Assembly (NCBI GenBank): GCA_036346395.1
Contig: CM070604.1
Coordinates: 6,805,904 to 6,869,903, forward strand
Source of the DNA: Hsuehochloa calcarea
Lineage: Eukaryota; Streptophyta; Magnoliopsida; Poales; Poaceae
Length of the DNA stretch: 64,000 bases
Direction: 5' to 3'
Positions within the stretch are counted from its first letter, which is position 1; each line of letters opens with the position of its first letter. The notes beneath the pieces are model-generated. The model ran no database searches and was not told where the DNA came from. It saw only the letters and a list, made by a program, of their open reading frames with translations. The position numbers and the translations under genes were made by a program. Positions 48,455 to 59,738 of the stretch are shown here, piece by piece.

Positions 48455-49147
48455 CGGACGTGCTGCAGTGGCTCTCAGGAAATGCGACCAAGAATTTGGA
48501 TATCCTTGCACAGTACTGGCAGTTCTTAGCACAGCTGAAGAATCCAAAATCAGGGGATTACGGGTACTCCGAGAGTGACATGGTGTGATTTGGGGCTGAG
48601 GAGGGGCACCGGGTTTACAAGGCACTGGAGAAAGCTGCAGATCGTAAGATTAAAATCAGGCAAGGGCTGATATCAACCTTGAAGTGTCAATTGCTACCTT
48701 CACGGTGATTGCTGCATCATAGGGAGTTGTCCTAAGAATTAGTGGAATAGCCACATAGCTATCTGCCAGTAATGTCCTAAGAATTAGTGGAATAGCCACA
48801 TAGCTATCTGCCAGTAATAATGCCGGTGTGTGACTCTAGAGAAATGTCAGAGAAAATTGAGTTAAACATTGATAAGAAGTAAATTTATTATGTGCAAACA
48901 GAAATATAATTTCCTTTTGTTAACAAATGTAGGGTCTTTTCAGGATCATGCAGCACTCTGGATTTGCTCCTGATTTTGACCAAGAGAGCGCTTATCTCGC
49001 TGCAGGAAGACCAAATGTTCAGAATGTAACCTTACTTTTTTCGTGATTGGCGGGGATCTGGTGTTGTGCTTGCAAAAGTCTGGATATCGGACAAAAAGGA
49101 TGTGTACCTTGTATCTGCAAACAATGACTGGAAATCGCTTGCTCAGG
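48455..49147 (+). pseudogene. Phospholipase D3-like (PLDc) gene fragment, broken
   Basis: Exon 48455-48659 encodes DVLQWLSGNATKNLDILAQY, then KNPKSGDYGYSESDMV, a stop (TGA, about 48586-48588), then FGAEEGHRVYKALEKAADRK. After an intron with a GC donor (ag|gcaagg) and an AG acceptor, exon 48944-49147 gives HSGFAPDFDQES, AAGRPNVQNVTLL, a frame change, and RGSGVVLAKVWISDKKDVYL..NNDWKSLAQ, ending at a GT donor. Plant PLD3-like proteins have HAKVWISD in the second HxK motif; here the His is Leu. So stop, frameshift and lost catalytic His all agree that it is dead. The exons before and after are missing. A 45-bp tandem duplication lies in the intron (48729-48818). Confidence 0.85.
48729..48818. repeat. 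Two-copy tandem duplication, 45-bp unit
   Basis: The unit from gtcctaagaattagtggaat to ctgccagtaat occurs at 48729 and 48774 without change. Confidence 0.95.
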
Positions 49148-49247
49148 TATATTGGAAAACTAAACTATCCTAATTGAACTGTTATTGCATACATATAGTG
49201 CCATAAACAAAATTGTTTAGATTTAATTGGAAGCTGTTTGATACTAG

Positions 49248-49995
49248 TTAACTCCACAGCTGCAGGAGCACGTAGCAGACGATCAGGTTGGTACCATCGG
49301 TGCCACGCCGCGAAGCGTCACACAACCCCCAGTATGTGGTGCAAAAGACGGCTGATCCCCAGTTGTACTGAGGCATCGGCCCAACCCCCGCGTCAACCAA
49401 AGACTCGGCGGCGTAAATGAAGCTGGGGTTCAAAATATCGCCCTTTGTGATTGGAAACAGGACCCAACCAAAGAGATGGAGAAGGTAAGCAACGAGTTGC
49501 GTCCTAACGACGTCGTGAGGTGCACCCTGCGGGCATTCGCTGAACTGCCTGAGCCAATCTCGGGGGACACCACGTGCACCCTCCAGGAGAGGTTGGCCGA
49601 ACCGCTGCTCTAACTTGGCCTTCCAGTCCACACCCGGAGGGTCCGGAACAAGCGGCTCACCCCGGATCGGGAGACCGATCAAGAACGAGACGTCCTACAG
49701 AGTGACCATCCTCTCACCCCAGTGAAAGTGGAAGGTGTGCGTCTCGGGTCTCCACCTGTCGACAAGTGCCGACAGCAGGCTGGCTTCTAGGGTGAACTGG
49801 CACCCGACAGAGACATCCTCGCAAGGGGCAACAAGTCTGTATCCCAGAGGATCTAGACGTAGCAATCGTCCAGCGCCCAGCAGTCCCTCCCCGCCCAAAG
49901 CGCCAGGGGTGGAGGGTTATCCGCGTCAGTGGTGAGCCACAGCTTGCACCGGTGGTCCTCATCGTAGAAGTGTTCCAGAAGCGTCGGTAGAGACA
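49248..49995 (-). pseudogene. Plant mobile domain (PMD, MAIL1/MUG-related) protein, frameshifted
   Basis: Starting at the ATG near 49995 (MSLPTLLEHFYDEDHRCKLW), the homology passes through three frames: the start frame, 49695-49898 (LDPLGYRLVAPCEDVSV, ALVDRWRPETHTFHFHWGER) and 49248-49682 (FLIGLPIRGEPLVP, VAYLLHLFGWVLFPITKGDI, YNWGSAVFCTTYWGLCDASR, VCYVLLQLWS). These are PMD hallmarks (WRPETHTFH, LLGLPI.G, YLLHLFG..LFPD, YSWGSAVLA.LYR.LC). The domain occurs in host MAIL1-like proteins and in many Mutator and Gypsy captures. Two frameshifts and an internal stop make it a pseudogene. No Mutator terminal repeats seen around it. Confidence 0.85.
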
Positions 49996-50477
49996 TGGCT
50001 TCCAACACATGGAATAGACGGAACATTAGTGAGAAGATGGATAATGAATATAAAAGATTGTAAATTAATTACATAGTAGTTTTGTTGGGGTGATAAGCTA
50101 CATGATAAGCTAGCTTAATTAGATTATGCTCCTCTGTTCTTCGGTGAATGCATTTCTTATTATTTGATTATTTGATTTCGCTTTACGACCAAACTAACAC
50201 TACAAATTAATGTGCACTACTTAATTAATTAATTACTACTAATTATTTTGTAACTAATAAACATTATAAATTAAAAATTACGACCAAACTACCTGCGAAT
50301 GACGGCGATTAATAACGCTGGAATGTCCGCAAAAATATAATGAACAGAGCAAGAGAGCGAGTGACTGCGAAATGAAATGAACGAGTGGAAGAACGAGTGA
50401 GTGATTAAGAAATGAAATGAATAAGCGGAAGAGCGAATGAGCGACTGCAAAATGAAATCGCGCTCGCTTTCTCAAAT

Positions 50478-50488
50478 TTATAGCCGCT
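50478..50488 (-). promoter_or_regulatory. TATA box, minus strand, upstream of the PMD pseudogene
   Basis: On the minus strand gcggctataaatttgag, about 485 bp before the PMD start codon. Between them is a 40-bp repeat of about 2.5 copies (50370-50460, cgactgcgaaatgaaatgaa-type), which would lie in the leader. Confidence 0.5.
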
Positions 50489-50499
50489 GCTCGAAGGGA

Positions 50500-51120
50500 A
50501 TCCTTATCCCGCGCGTGCTAATTAAGTCATACATTTCGGAGGACAAAGATTTGATGGATGAGACAAGGAGGTGACGGGATGACGAATGATGAAAAGTAAA
50601 GCAAATGGAGGGAGTGCCTCATTCAGATGTTTAGGCAATCAACAGATGATACGATTTGCTGTTGATTCATACAAACATAACATTTATACGAAATATTGAT
50701 AAAAATCTGGAATGAATAAAATTATGAAAATTTTACGCAAGTAAGTAAATGATGTCATGAGGCTCCACAAATTTTTTTAATAATTTTTTGAACTCATTTG
50801 CTATATTTTAAAAATCTTTCAAATTTCAACATACACTAAACCTAACCCTAACTAACATAATTGTTAATTACCTAACTAACTAATTGGTTGACGCGTGGTG
50901 ACCATGTGTCAACAGTTGACCCATGGCCACCGTGCGCCAGCGCGTGAATGTGGCGGCGAGGCGAGCCGGTGGAGACATGCGGCGAAGAGGGCGGCGTGGC
51001 CGCACAGTGGGCATACGCCGACATCATGTGACGGTCTCTCTTGTGTTGTGTATAGCTATTTTTGCTAATACAATTTAAGCATAATTATATCTGCAAATAA
51101 AAACGCGCTAGATTAGTAAA
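50500..51120. other. Interval between divergent PMD pseudogene and glycosylase gene
   Basis: AT-rich with a GC-rich island at 50890-51010. No gene recognised. It would hold both promoters. No clear TATA box for the glycosylase gene. Confidence 0.5.
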
Positions 51121-51605
51121 ACAATAATAATTTCTTTCGTAGTGTAGTAGTGTAGCGTCCCTCTCTGACCAATCCCTTCGTCCTCCTCTCCACGGAGCTG
51201 CAGGAGCAGTAGCTGCAGCCTCGTCTCGCTCCCCGCCCGTTCCTCCCCTAGGGCCTCGCCTCTCTGGCCCCCCTGCCTCTGCCGGGCATCACCGACCGCC
51301 GCCGTGGTTGGGTTCTTGGGGGCGCTGGGTTCCTGTGTTCGCACTGTCCCTGCAATGCGGGGCCAAACCCTAGCTGGGGTTTGGGTTCTTGGCTTGGAGC
51401 TCGCTATGGCTGCTTCGGGCTTTGAAATTTAGGGATAAATTTTTGGATTTTGAGGCGGTTCTCGGTTGCTCGTTTCTTGGGAGAGGAGAGGTTTTAGGTG
51501 CGGACGTGTTTTGAGCTGGTTTTGCTCGGTTCTTGAGGAGCACCTGTGGCAAACTTGGTAAAAGTTTGATTTTTTGACCTGGGAGATTGGGCAGGAACGG
51601 CTTCC

Positions 51606-53858
51606 ATGGCCGGGGCGCCGAGGGTCCGGTCGCTAAACATAGTGGCGCCGGAGGCGGACGCGAGGCCGGTGCTGATGCCGGGAGGCAACAAGGCCAAGTC
51701 GGGCCCGGCGATTGCCCGGAAGCCTTCTCCCAAGCTGCTGCGGAAGACCGCGGAGGTGAAGGTGGGGACAATGGAGAAACCCGCGGTCGCCGCCGCGGCC
51801 AAGGAGGATGAGGGCACCAAGAAGAATGCCGCCGCCGCTGCTGGCGGCGGCGCGGCCAAGGGATCGTCTCCCTTGCCTTCGCCAAGGCGGACCCCGCCGA
51901 GGAAGCAGCACGACGTGCCGGTGCACCTCAACCTGTCGCTCAACGCGTCATGCTCCTCGGAGGCCTCCGTGGAGTCGCTCCGTAGTCGGGCTTCCGGTGG
52001 AAGGATGGAAAGGAGCTGGTCCAGGCCGGTCGCGCCGAAGCGCGGGAAGGCAGCGGGTAAGGTGGCGGAAAAGGATGTCTCCAGTGCGGAGGTTGTCGCT
52101 CCGGCGACGCCGGAGTCCGTCCAAGGGAAGAGGAGATGCGCCTGGGTGACTCCGACCACCGGTGAGTTCTTGATGTTTAGTTTGTTTTTTTTTCCTCACC
52201 ATTTGAATGGTAAGGTATGTAATTTGTGCTTGTTCAGAATTGTTAGCTAAAAAAACTGAAATTCACAACCAAAATGGTCACAATTTGATCACTGGTTTAG
52301 AAATTATATCCCCTTTCAGCCTTTCATCAAGGGCAGTCTGATGCTGACTTCCCAACCAAAATGGTCACAATTCGACCATCTAAGTTATAGCTTGTTAAAC
52401 TAGGCTCATATATAGCCGACACAGTTCATCATTTTGCCTACATTGAATATAGTGAGCATTTTTCTCCTTTAGCTTGCCTATAAAGTGAACATGCTCTCCT
52501 TTAGATTGCCTTTTTGTTCTTATATTTCCTACCTTCAAGGGGTTGGTTGATCCTTTGAACACTCCATTAGAGAGAAAAAAAAATGGTGTGTTAAGCAGCG
52601 ATCACTTCGACCCCATTTCTATTGTTCTATAACATGTGTTCGTTGATATTCATCCTGCTACTGAAACCTGCCATACTTATCTGCCCATCATTGAAATTTG
52701 AAATTCTAAAAATTGGGCCAAACAAAAAGGCTATTTTACCAACAGGAAAATAAGACTAGATATTAGTATCCGTAGCTTCATCTATACCCCCAAGAAAAAC
52801 CATAGCTTCAGGTACAATGCTTGCTTTATTTGACATTGTCACATGCTATGGTTGCCCAGTGCTTTTTCTTTGCCTTAGAGATGAAATATTTCTTACTTTC
52901 TGTACCATTTGTCATGAAGAAAGCTGACTTGTCAAGCTATTACTCCCCATTCATTTCATCTGATCAGATCCTTGCTATGCCATTTTCCATGATGAGGAAT
53001 GGGGGGTTCCAGTTCACGATGACAGGTATGAAATTGCCAAGTCATGTATTCTTTCAACTTTTTTATATATGTTCCAGAAAGGTTCTGAACGGTTTACGGA
53101 TGCCTAATCATGACCATTTCACAGGAGATTGTTCGAGCTACTTGTACTATCTGGTGCATTGGCTGAGCTTACATGGCCCGAAATTCTCAAGAAGAGGCAA
53201 ATTTTCAGGTATTGGTTCCCTAATGTTACAAAGAAATAAAGGAACTGTGTATAGTTTATTTCCTAACATCCATGCCCAATCTTCCAGGGAAACTTTCATG
53301 GACTTTGACCCTGTTGCTGTCTCTAAAATAAACGAGAAGAATCTTGTAGCGCCAGGAAGCATTGCCAACTCTCTTTTGTCAGAGCAAAAGCTCCGAGCAA
53401 TCCTCGAAAATGCTCGCCAGATACTAAAGGTTTTTAATGTCTGCTTGAGTACCATCTAGTTGATACTTCTTCTAGGTATGTTTGTCTTGCCTGAGAACTT
53501 ACAAGGTTTCTACAAACTGATGCAGATCACGTATGAATTTGGATCCTTCGATCAATATTGTTGGGGTTTTCTAAACCACAAGCCAATAGTAAGCAAATTT
53601 CGATATCCAAGGCAAGTCCCTCTCAAGAGTCCCAAGGCAGACATGATCAGTAAAGACATGTTACGAAGGGGATTCCGAGGCGTGGGTTCGACGGTCATAT
53701 ATTCCTTCATGCAGGCAGCAGGGCTGACCAATTATCACCTTGTCAGTTGCTTCCGGTTCAAAGAATGCAATGCAGTTCCAACTCTTTGCACGAGTGACAC
53801 CGACAGGGTAAACACAGGCAGATCTAAAAACAGATGTGCTGAGAACAGAAATCTGTAG
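51606..53858 (+). CDS. DNA-3-methyladenine glycosylase I (TAG family), five exons
   Basis: Exons 51606-52161, 52968-53025, 53125-53208, 53288-53429 and 53526-53858 join in frame to 390 codons plus stop; all four introns are GT-AG. The N-terminal 175 residues (MAGAPRVRSLNIVAPEADAR, Ala/Lys/Pro-rich, NLSLNASCSSEASVESLRSR) are the plant-specific extension. The glycosylase domain starts KRRCAWVTP and runs through FHDEEWGVPVHDD, LFELLVLSGALAELTWPEIL, FDPVAVSKINEKNLVAPGS, ENARQILK, YCWGFLNHKPIVSKFRYP and MLRRGFRGVGSTVIYSFMQA to NYHLVSCFRF. The Cys, His and the late His/Cys pair that bind zinc in bacterial TAG are all present, as is the helix-hairpin-helix. It should excise 3-methyladenine from DNA in the nucleus or organelles. 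The short exons 2 and 3 are confirmed by phase. Intact. Confidence 0.96.
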
Positions 53859-54599
53859 TGAGGAGATGACGGCCAATGCAGAGCTGTCGATTGTCTATAC
53901 GCTTATCATTTCATAGTACCACGCGGAATAGTGATGCGGCTACTGTACCTGTATTACCTCTATGTAGGCTGTGTGCTAGCTAGATTATCCTTGGAGCGAG
54001 CTTAGAGATAAAAATGCTTGTGTATAAATCATTTGTCAGTAAGGCAACTCGGTTTGTACATTGTTACCGGTGCGCAGGATGATGATCTTTTTACTGATGC
54101 AGAAATGGTGAAAACTCTTCCAGTCGATCGTGCAACAGTTTTCTCCTGACCATGGTTGCCCGTCATAAATTTTTTTTTTTGATTGCATAGACATTTATTT
54201 GGTAGGCTATTATGATGTGGAGTTGCATTGAGCATCATTAGATTCCCTGTGGTTGCTTGCTGCAGGGCACATTTAAACAGGTGGACCCGAAATTACTGTT
54301 ATGAACTCATTTCTTGGGGGCTCAGTAACCTAAATATGGAGGCAGTTGTGACTTGTGAGGACACAGCAGCAACACTTGACGGTTGTTTGGTCTGCTTCAT
54401 GCCAAAGACATATGGTTTATCTATTTTAAACATAAGAAACACGGCTACTTGTGCAGAGTCAGAACTCGGAAGTCACAAGCTGAGATTCTGGAACATAGGT
54501 CACGAGCGGCCTCTACTGCAAATTGTCTGATGCATTTGCACATTTCTTAATGCTGTCGTTTGTTTAATGTGTCTTTACGTGTCACTGTCCTGCCACAGC
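53859..54599 (+). other. 3' flank of the glycosylase gene
   Basis: Probable 3' UTR and downstream DNA. No other gene recognised. Confidence 0.5.
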
Positions 54600-54607
54600 C
54601 AGACACG

Positions 54608-55495
54608 TAGGACCGGGAAAATAGCTCGCAAACCAGCTTGGCTCATTATGTTTTTGAGACGCGCCGAGTCTGGCTCCTAACTCGTAGGATTTTCGAGTCG
54701 AACTCGAGCCGCTAACAAGCCAGCTCGATCGGCTTGTGCGCTAGTCATTGGCCCATGAAGGCCCACAGGTCAAAACCCACACAACGATTCCACCACCTAA
54801 CCTGACCACCATCAGTCCACCACGCCTTCTCTCCCCTCCGCAGATCTCATTCTCCCCATGCCTTCTCCCCTCCCCTCCGCAACATCTCCGCCGCCACCAT
54901 GGCCTCACGCCCCCCCCCCCTCCACAGCATCTCCACTAACTACGCCCCCACACCCCCCGACGGTGTCCCGCAGTCCTCCGCCGCTCCGTCCCCCCCACCC
55001 GCCATGTCCTCTGCGTTGTCACAACTTGGACCTCCAGCTCGACATATCCTTCATCACCACCAACTCCTCCTCGCCCGAAATGGCACCGTCCGCGCCGCTT
55101 CCCCTGCCTCCGCTGGAGGTGGATTTGGTCGCGCCCCACGCCTGCGCCCGCCGCTTCCGTAGCAATAGCAGCCAGGGACCGCGTGGAAGCTTGTGATGCT
55201 CCCCTTCTATGTGGTCTCCGGTGGGGTTGGCCTCATCGCTGGCTCCATGCGTCTCGGGTCGCCGGTCGTCGGAGGGTGTGGTGTGGTGTGAGGACATATA
55301 GAAAGAGATGGGGTGGGAAAGTGAATTGCATCCAGTGGAGCAACACAGCAGTTGCATTGAGCCATCTCGAGCCACCTTTCAAGCGAAGCCATGTTTTTGG
55401 CTCGTTTCTTAAACGAGCTGAGTTGATCCATTGTTAAGGCCAAGCTTGGGTGAGCTTGGCTCGAGCCGGCTCGGCTCGTCTCGTTTCCAACCCTA
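54608..55495. mobile_element. Non-autonomous hAT element (888 bp)
   Basis: The ends are taggaccgggaaaatagctc and, reverse complemented from the right, tagggttggaaacgagacga. The 8-bp flanks are CAGACACG (54600-54607) and CAGACAGG (55496-55503), one mismatch. Subterminal parts are rich in agctcg / gagccgagc motifs. The centre (54760-55190) is a very C-rich, gene-like stretch with open frames and no transposase. Confidence 0.82.
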
Positions 55496-55539
55496 CAGAC
55501 AGGCGAGACATGTTCAAAACTTTTCATCTTGAGTAAATG

Positions 55540-57190
55540 TGAGACCATGTGGAGGTTAATCCATGTTTTGTGATCAGTAATTGAATGTGCTTTACATGTG
55601 TTGTCGAAGTTTGAGTTTGGTTTTGAGTTTGAGTATATTTTAGTGTTTCTGTCAGGTTGCAAGTGGTCTGACCAGTTTTGGGTTGACGGTCAAACTGGCT
55701 TTGCATTGGTCTCAGTCGGGTGGAGCTGAGGAGGTACAGCGACGGTCAAACCAGCTTGGGAGCCGTGGTCTAACCGGCCATTGCCGGTGGTCAGACCGGA
55801 GGTGTAAACTCTAGGAAAATAGACACAAAACACTTGTGTAGACTTGTTTAGGGACGTGTTTGCCTTGGGTGTAATTGAAAATGGAAACTGGATCTAAAAC
55901 TAGATATAGTTTTACTGAAAAGTCCAGAGAGGGTGTTTTCTAGTGAAGTGAAGTGGTCAAACCGGCCACACCATGGCGATCAGAATGTTGGCGATCAGAC
56001 TGATGTCCTCTTATTGGTGGGTGTGGTTAGACCGACCAATGGTTGTTGGTTTGACCGACATGGCGGTTGTGGTGTTTTAGGGCGCAATGAGTTGTGGTCT
56101 TGAGTTGAAATTTGAGAGTTGGTCCTAGAAGCTTGGGATTGGTGCATATGTTTACAACATGCATATTTCAGCTAACATGACTCAAGTTGTGAATAACTTA
56201 TGCCCGGAAATGGTTGTTTGGTCTATTGTTGTGTAGGTGTCTTGGAGTCAACTATGGTCAATGACAAGGATGACCGAGACTTAGTTAGGAGAACCAAAGT
56301 CCAAAACGGTCATGGTTGCCAGGTGAGATGGTTGGACTCAAACAAGGTGCAAGATAGATAAGAACCATGGAAGACAAAGTTTGAGCAAAGACATTTTGAG
56401 GTAAAGTGATGCTTCTGAGAGCGAAGCTTTGAAGGTATGTGTTCTTGACTCATCAATTGTGTCAATTGATGATTTTGTGTGTCGTGCGATGCTACGTGAT
56501 GGTTTGGTTGTCGGTGATGGTTGTAGGACTCCGGAGCTACGTCATGGCGAGGCGGACGAGACCGGGACTAAGCTAGGGGAGCTTAAGTCCAGAACGATCA
56601 AGGTATCACCAGAAGATGACCGATGCTTGCGGAGTGATGGACGTGATGGGATATGGCAAGGTCGATCGGGAGAAAGCTTAGGGAGGAGCTGAGGTCCAGA
56701 ATGGTCAGGGAAGCCGGGTGAGGTCATGGTGCATGGTAAGGCATGTGGTGTGCCAAGTGATTTGGACCCGTTTGCAAGGGAGGACAGTTTGGTGGGATCC
56801 GAATACGTGAGAGATTGGCAGGAAGCCATTGGGGCCACATGGATGATGGCGATCCATGGGCGATGCTTCGATGTGATACGTTCGGGAAAGGTCAGTAGAG
56901 GGGTATTTTGGTTAATTGCCCAATACCGGAAGAGTGGTGGTGTACGAAAACACAGCGGTGACCTAAGTAGATCAGGTCAAGGATACTCCATAGAGGGCAA
57001 GGCTTGATGGATTCGGGCTATTTGAGTCAAGGATGAAGACGACGCTTTGAAATGTGTGCATGAGTGTGTTGAGTTGAAAAGCCCATTATATTGTTGGGTT
57101 TGCAGGTTTTCCCAATGGCTTAATGGATAATATCCATTAAGTGGTTGGTTTTAGGGTTACATGTGAACCTCCTATTGTATTTTGAGGGCC
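55540..57190 (+). repeat. SIRE-like LTR segment, right end unclear
   Basis: It resembles the solo LTR 11267-13043 over 'gctaacatgactcaagttgtgaa' and the block after it, in the same orientation. The start TGAGACCATGTGG compares with TGAGAGACCTTGTGG in the 5' LTR of the left element. It has ggtc..gacc palindrome motifs (55670-56060). Between 56260 and 56720 a module of the form 'gaccgggactaagcta..ggagct..agtccagaacg' is repeated three times. The typical U5 end is missing. Confidence 0.65.
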
Positions 57191-59137
57191 ATTTGGTAAT
57201 TTCTCAATTAGATAAAAGAAGAAATAGAAAGAAAATAAAAAAAGAATGGGTCCACCCGTCGGTGAGAAGAAGTGGATGAGATAAGGTTGGAGACTCAGTA
57301 TCCAACCCTATCTCATCGTGCGTGGCTGTTGGGTGGCTCTCTCGTGAGTGACGACGACGCTGGAGGCGCGGGTGGCCCGTGTGCTTCGGGCGTCGGCCGT
57401 TGGCTGCCACCGCGCGGCTCCCCCTCCTTCTTAAGGTGGCTCCTTCATCTCTTTTCTTCACCCGAAAATCAGTGAGCTATCCCCCTTTTGGTTCTTCTTC
57501 TTCCCCAATTTGGCTTTGAATTTTGGGCCTTTGAGAGCCGCTGCGCCGCCGTGGTTGGACCCAGTGCCGTCGGCGGTGAGGACCGGCTTCTCCTCCTGCG
57601 CACCCCTGTTTCGCTCTTGCGTCCTCTTATTTGTTGAGTTTGCAGTGAGGAGCCTGGACTTGCGCCGATTGGAGGTGGAAACCGGTCGACTTTGGCTTGA
57701 TCTTGTGTGGAAGAAGGGCTTCTATTTTGGTGTTTTGTGCTCTGTGGGTGCATTCGGCCAGTGCATCTTGGTTGGCTCTTGTGCGGCATTCTCTATACCT
57801 CATCTTCACACACTGGTGTGTCTTAGTTTGTGCAATTTCCATTGTATCTCTATCATCCTCGTCCGGTATTCGTGGCACAGCGGGGCAATTGATTTTCTGA
57901 GACAACGTATTCGGCGTGCCTTGCCCAGTTCTACTCGGTGGCTTCGAGTGCCATCCGCTTCGTGATTTTTTTGTTTTCAGGACTGCATTACTTTGCTAAG
58001 TGTGTTGCGCTAGTTGAATTACATTCTGTAATTTTTGTCTAGTATTGGGAGACTTTGCTAAGTGATGATTGTGGGCTCGGATTAATACCCGATGATGATA
58101 ATTGTCATATAATAAAATTGGATTGATAACTAGATCAAACTTGAGCTAATTGTTTTGCTTACTGTTGTCAGTTTATCTCTAGCATTTCGGCTCTATTACT
58201 TTCAGTGGTTCGGTTGCATTTGTGCCTACGGATTTGATTTGTGTTGTGTGACCTTGTTGGTCTTCTGTCAGCCGACAGATTTACATGTTGCATCTTGTGA
58301 TCTTTTAGCTCTATTATACATTTACTTCTCTATTGGCTGAAATGTTGTAGTGCTGATTCTGTGATTCCTTGCACTGTTATACAAATCTGATTCTCAGTTG
58401 GCTGAAAGTGCTCTTGCTATTTTATGAGATAATTCTTGACATATTAGTAAAGCATTAATTTGAGCTCAAAGTCTGATTCACTGTTGTCGTATTTAATTAG
58501 TGAAAGTATATGCAAAAGTATCGAGGAGGCCAAGATTTAATATTGAGCAACCCGACATCTGAGAGTAAATAAACAAATATTTAAATTGAGTATTATGCTG
58601 ATTTTATTTGTTTCCAAGTCCTATCCTTTGAGCATATTATCATGTTTAATTGTCATGAAGAAAGTATATTTTTATATGTCATTTTTGTCATTTATATGCT
58701 GCTGAAAATATGATTTAATTATGATAATGGCTGCTAGAATTATTTCTGAATATTTGCTAAAACTGCTAATTTTACAACACCTCCACTATGTAAGGTAGAG
58801 TTAGGGATTGGAAGAGATGGAGATGAGGGATTGAGAGAAGATAAAGGGCTTGAAAGAAATCTCTTCAGAGAGATGAGAGCACTTGTGTGTGTGCTGCCCT
58901 AGTGGCTTTGTCCTCCCAAGAGAGTGGTTGTAAATATTCATCTCCAAGGCTCATATGCTCAAGTGTTAATTTTGTGATTTCGCTTGTTTTTTTTTTGTTT
59001 CTTTCTCCCCTCTTGATCTTGCTTGATACCAAGAACATGTAAGTGATGGGGATGTCTATTGGAGACCATATCACATCCATCGACACTTATTCTTTGCAAG
59101 TTATTGGGTTTACCCGGTTTTAGTGGAAGAAAGGGTG
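57191..59137. other. Interval without a recognised gene
   Basis: 57270-57960 is a GC-rich, gene-like stretch with an open frame 57510-57965 that I cannot match to any family. 58000-59100 is AT-rich. Part of it may be the remainder of the LTR segment on the left. Confidence 0.4.
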
Positions 59138-59145
59138 ATGTTGGG

Positions 59146-59322
59146 CAGCGGTGGACCTAAAAGAAAATATGAGTGGGGCACACGCGATGAGTTGTATCAA
59201 GATATAGCTACATACCAGGAATTGAGTAGGGGTCTATGCCTACAAAATTGGGACTTATAGCTACGGGCCAAAAATTGAGTGGATCATGTGCCCCCACTGG
59301 GCCCTACATGGATTAGCCTCTG
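59146..59322. mobile_element. Short hAT-type MITE (177 bp)
   Basis: The left end is cagcggtggacc and the right end, reverse complemented, cagaggctaatcc. Flanks are ATGTTGGG (59138-59145) and ATTTTGGG (59323-59330), seven of eight identical. Ends of the form CAGNGGNGGA are common in hAT elements. Confidence 0.5.
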
Positions 59323-59673
59323 ATTTTGGGGGGTTTTATTTTGAGGGCTTTTGGCTTTGTTCTTACTGTGATTGAGGATGTTTTTTAAGGTCCATTAAGC
59401 ATGGAGCTCCTAAAACCATAATTACCGGATTCGCTATAAAACCCCGTGAATCATGAACCGGGTTAGTCGAATCCGAACAGGTTTAGGGTATGGGTTCGTG
59501 TTCACAATGAAAATTAGAAGAAAAAGTGGTGAACCACGAACTTGAATCCTGTATCGCGACTCGAACGAACCTCGTTTTTGGTAACTATGCCTAAAACAAA
59601 GGTCTTTGTTGCTTGAATCTGGACTAAAAAGTGATTCTGGAGTTCAACAGTATTGAGAACGATTCTAGAGCTC

Positions 59674-59737
<64 letters not shown>
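59674..59737. repeat. (AT)n(TG)n compound microsatellite
   Basis: Nine AT units pass directly into 23 TG units. Confidence 0.97.

Positions 59738-59738
<1 letters not shown>

Noticed and set aside
51494..52159. Minus-strand frame of 221 codons opposite the glycosylase exon 1
   Set aside because: Composition effect of the GC-rich exon; no motif, and the plus-strand frame joins in phase to four further exons.
54748..55196. Pro-rich open frames as a real gene
   Set aside because: They lie wholly inside the 888-bp hAT element, end without a domain and result from C-rich sequence.
57510..57965. Open frame of 151 codons as a gene
   Set aside because: No motif, no supporting exon structure and an overlapping frame on the other strand of equal quality.
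59020..59140. A Copia 5' LTR border at 'gcttgataccaag' (primer site on the minus strand)
   Set aside because: The eight-base match to a tRNA-Met primer site stands alone; there is no second LTR, no pol and no target copy nearby.
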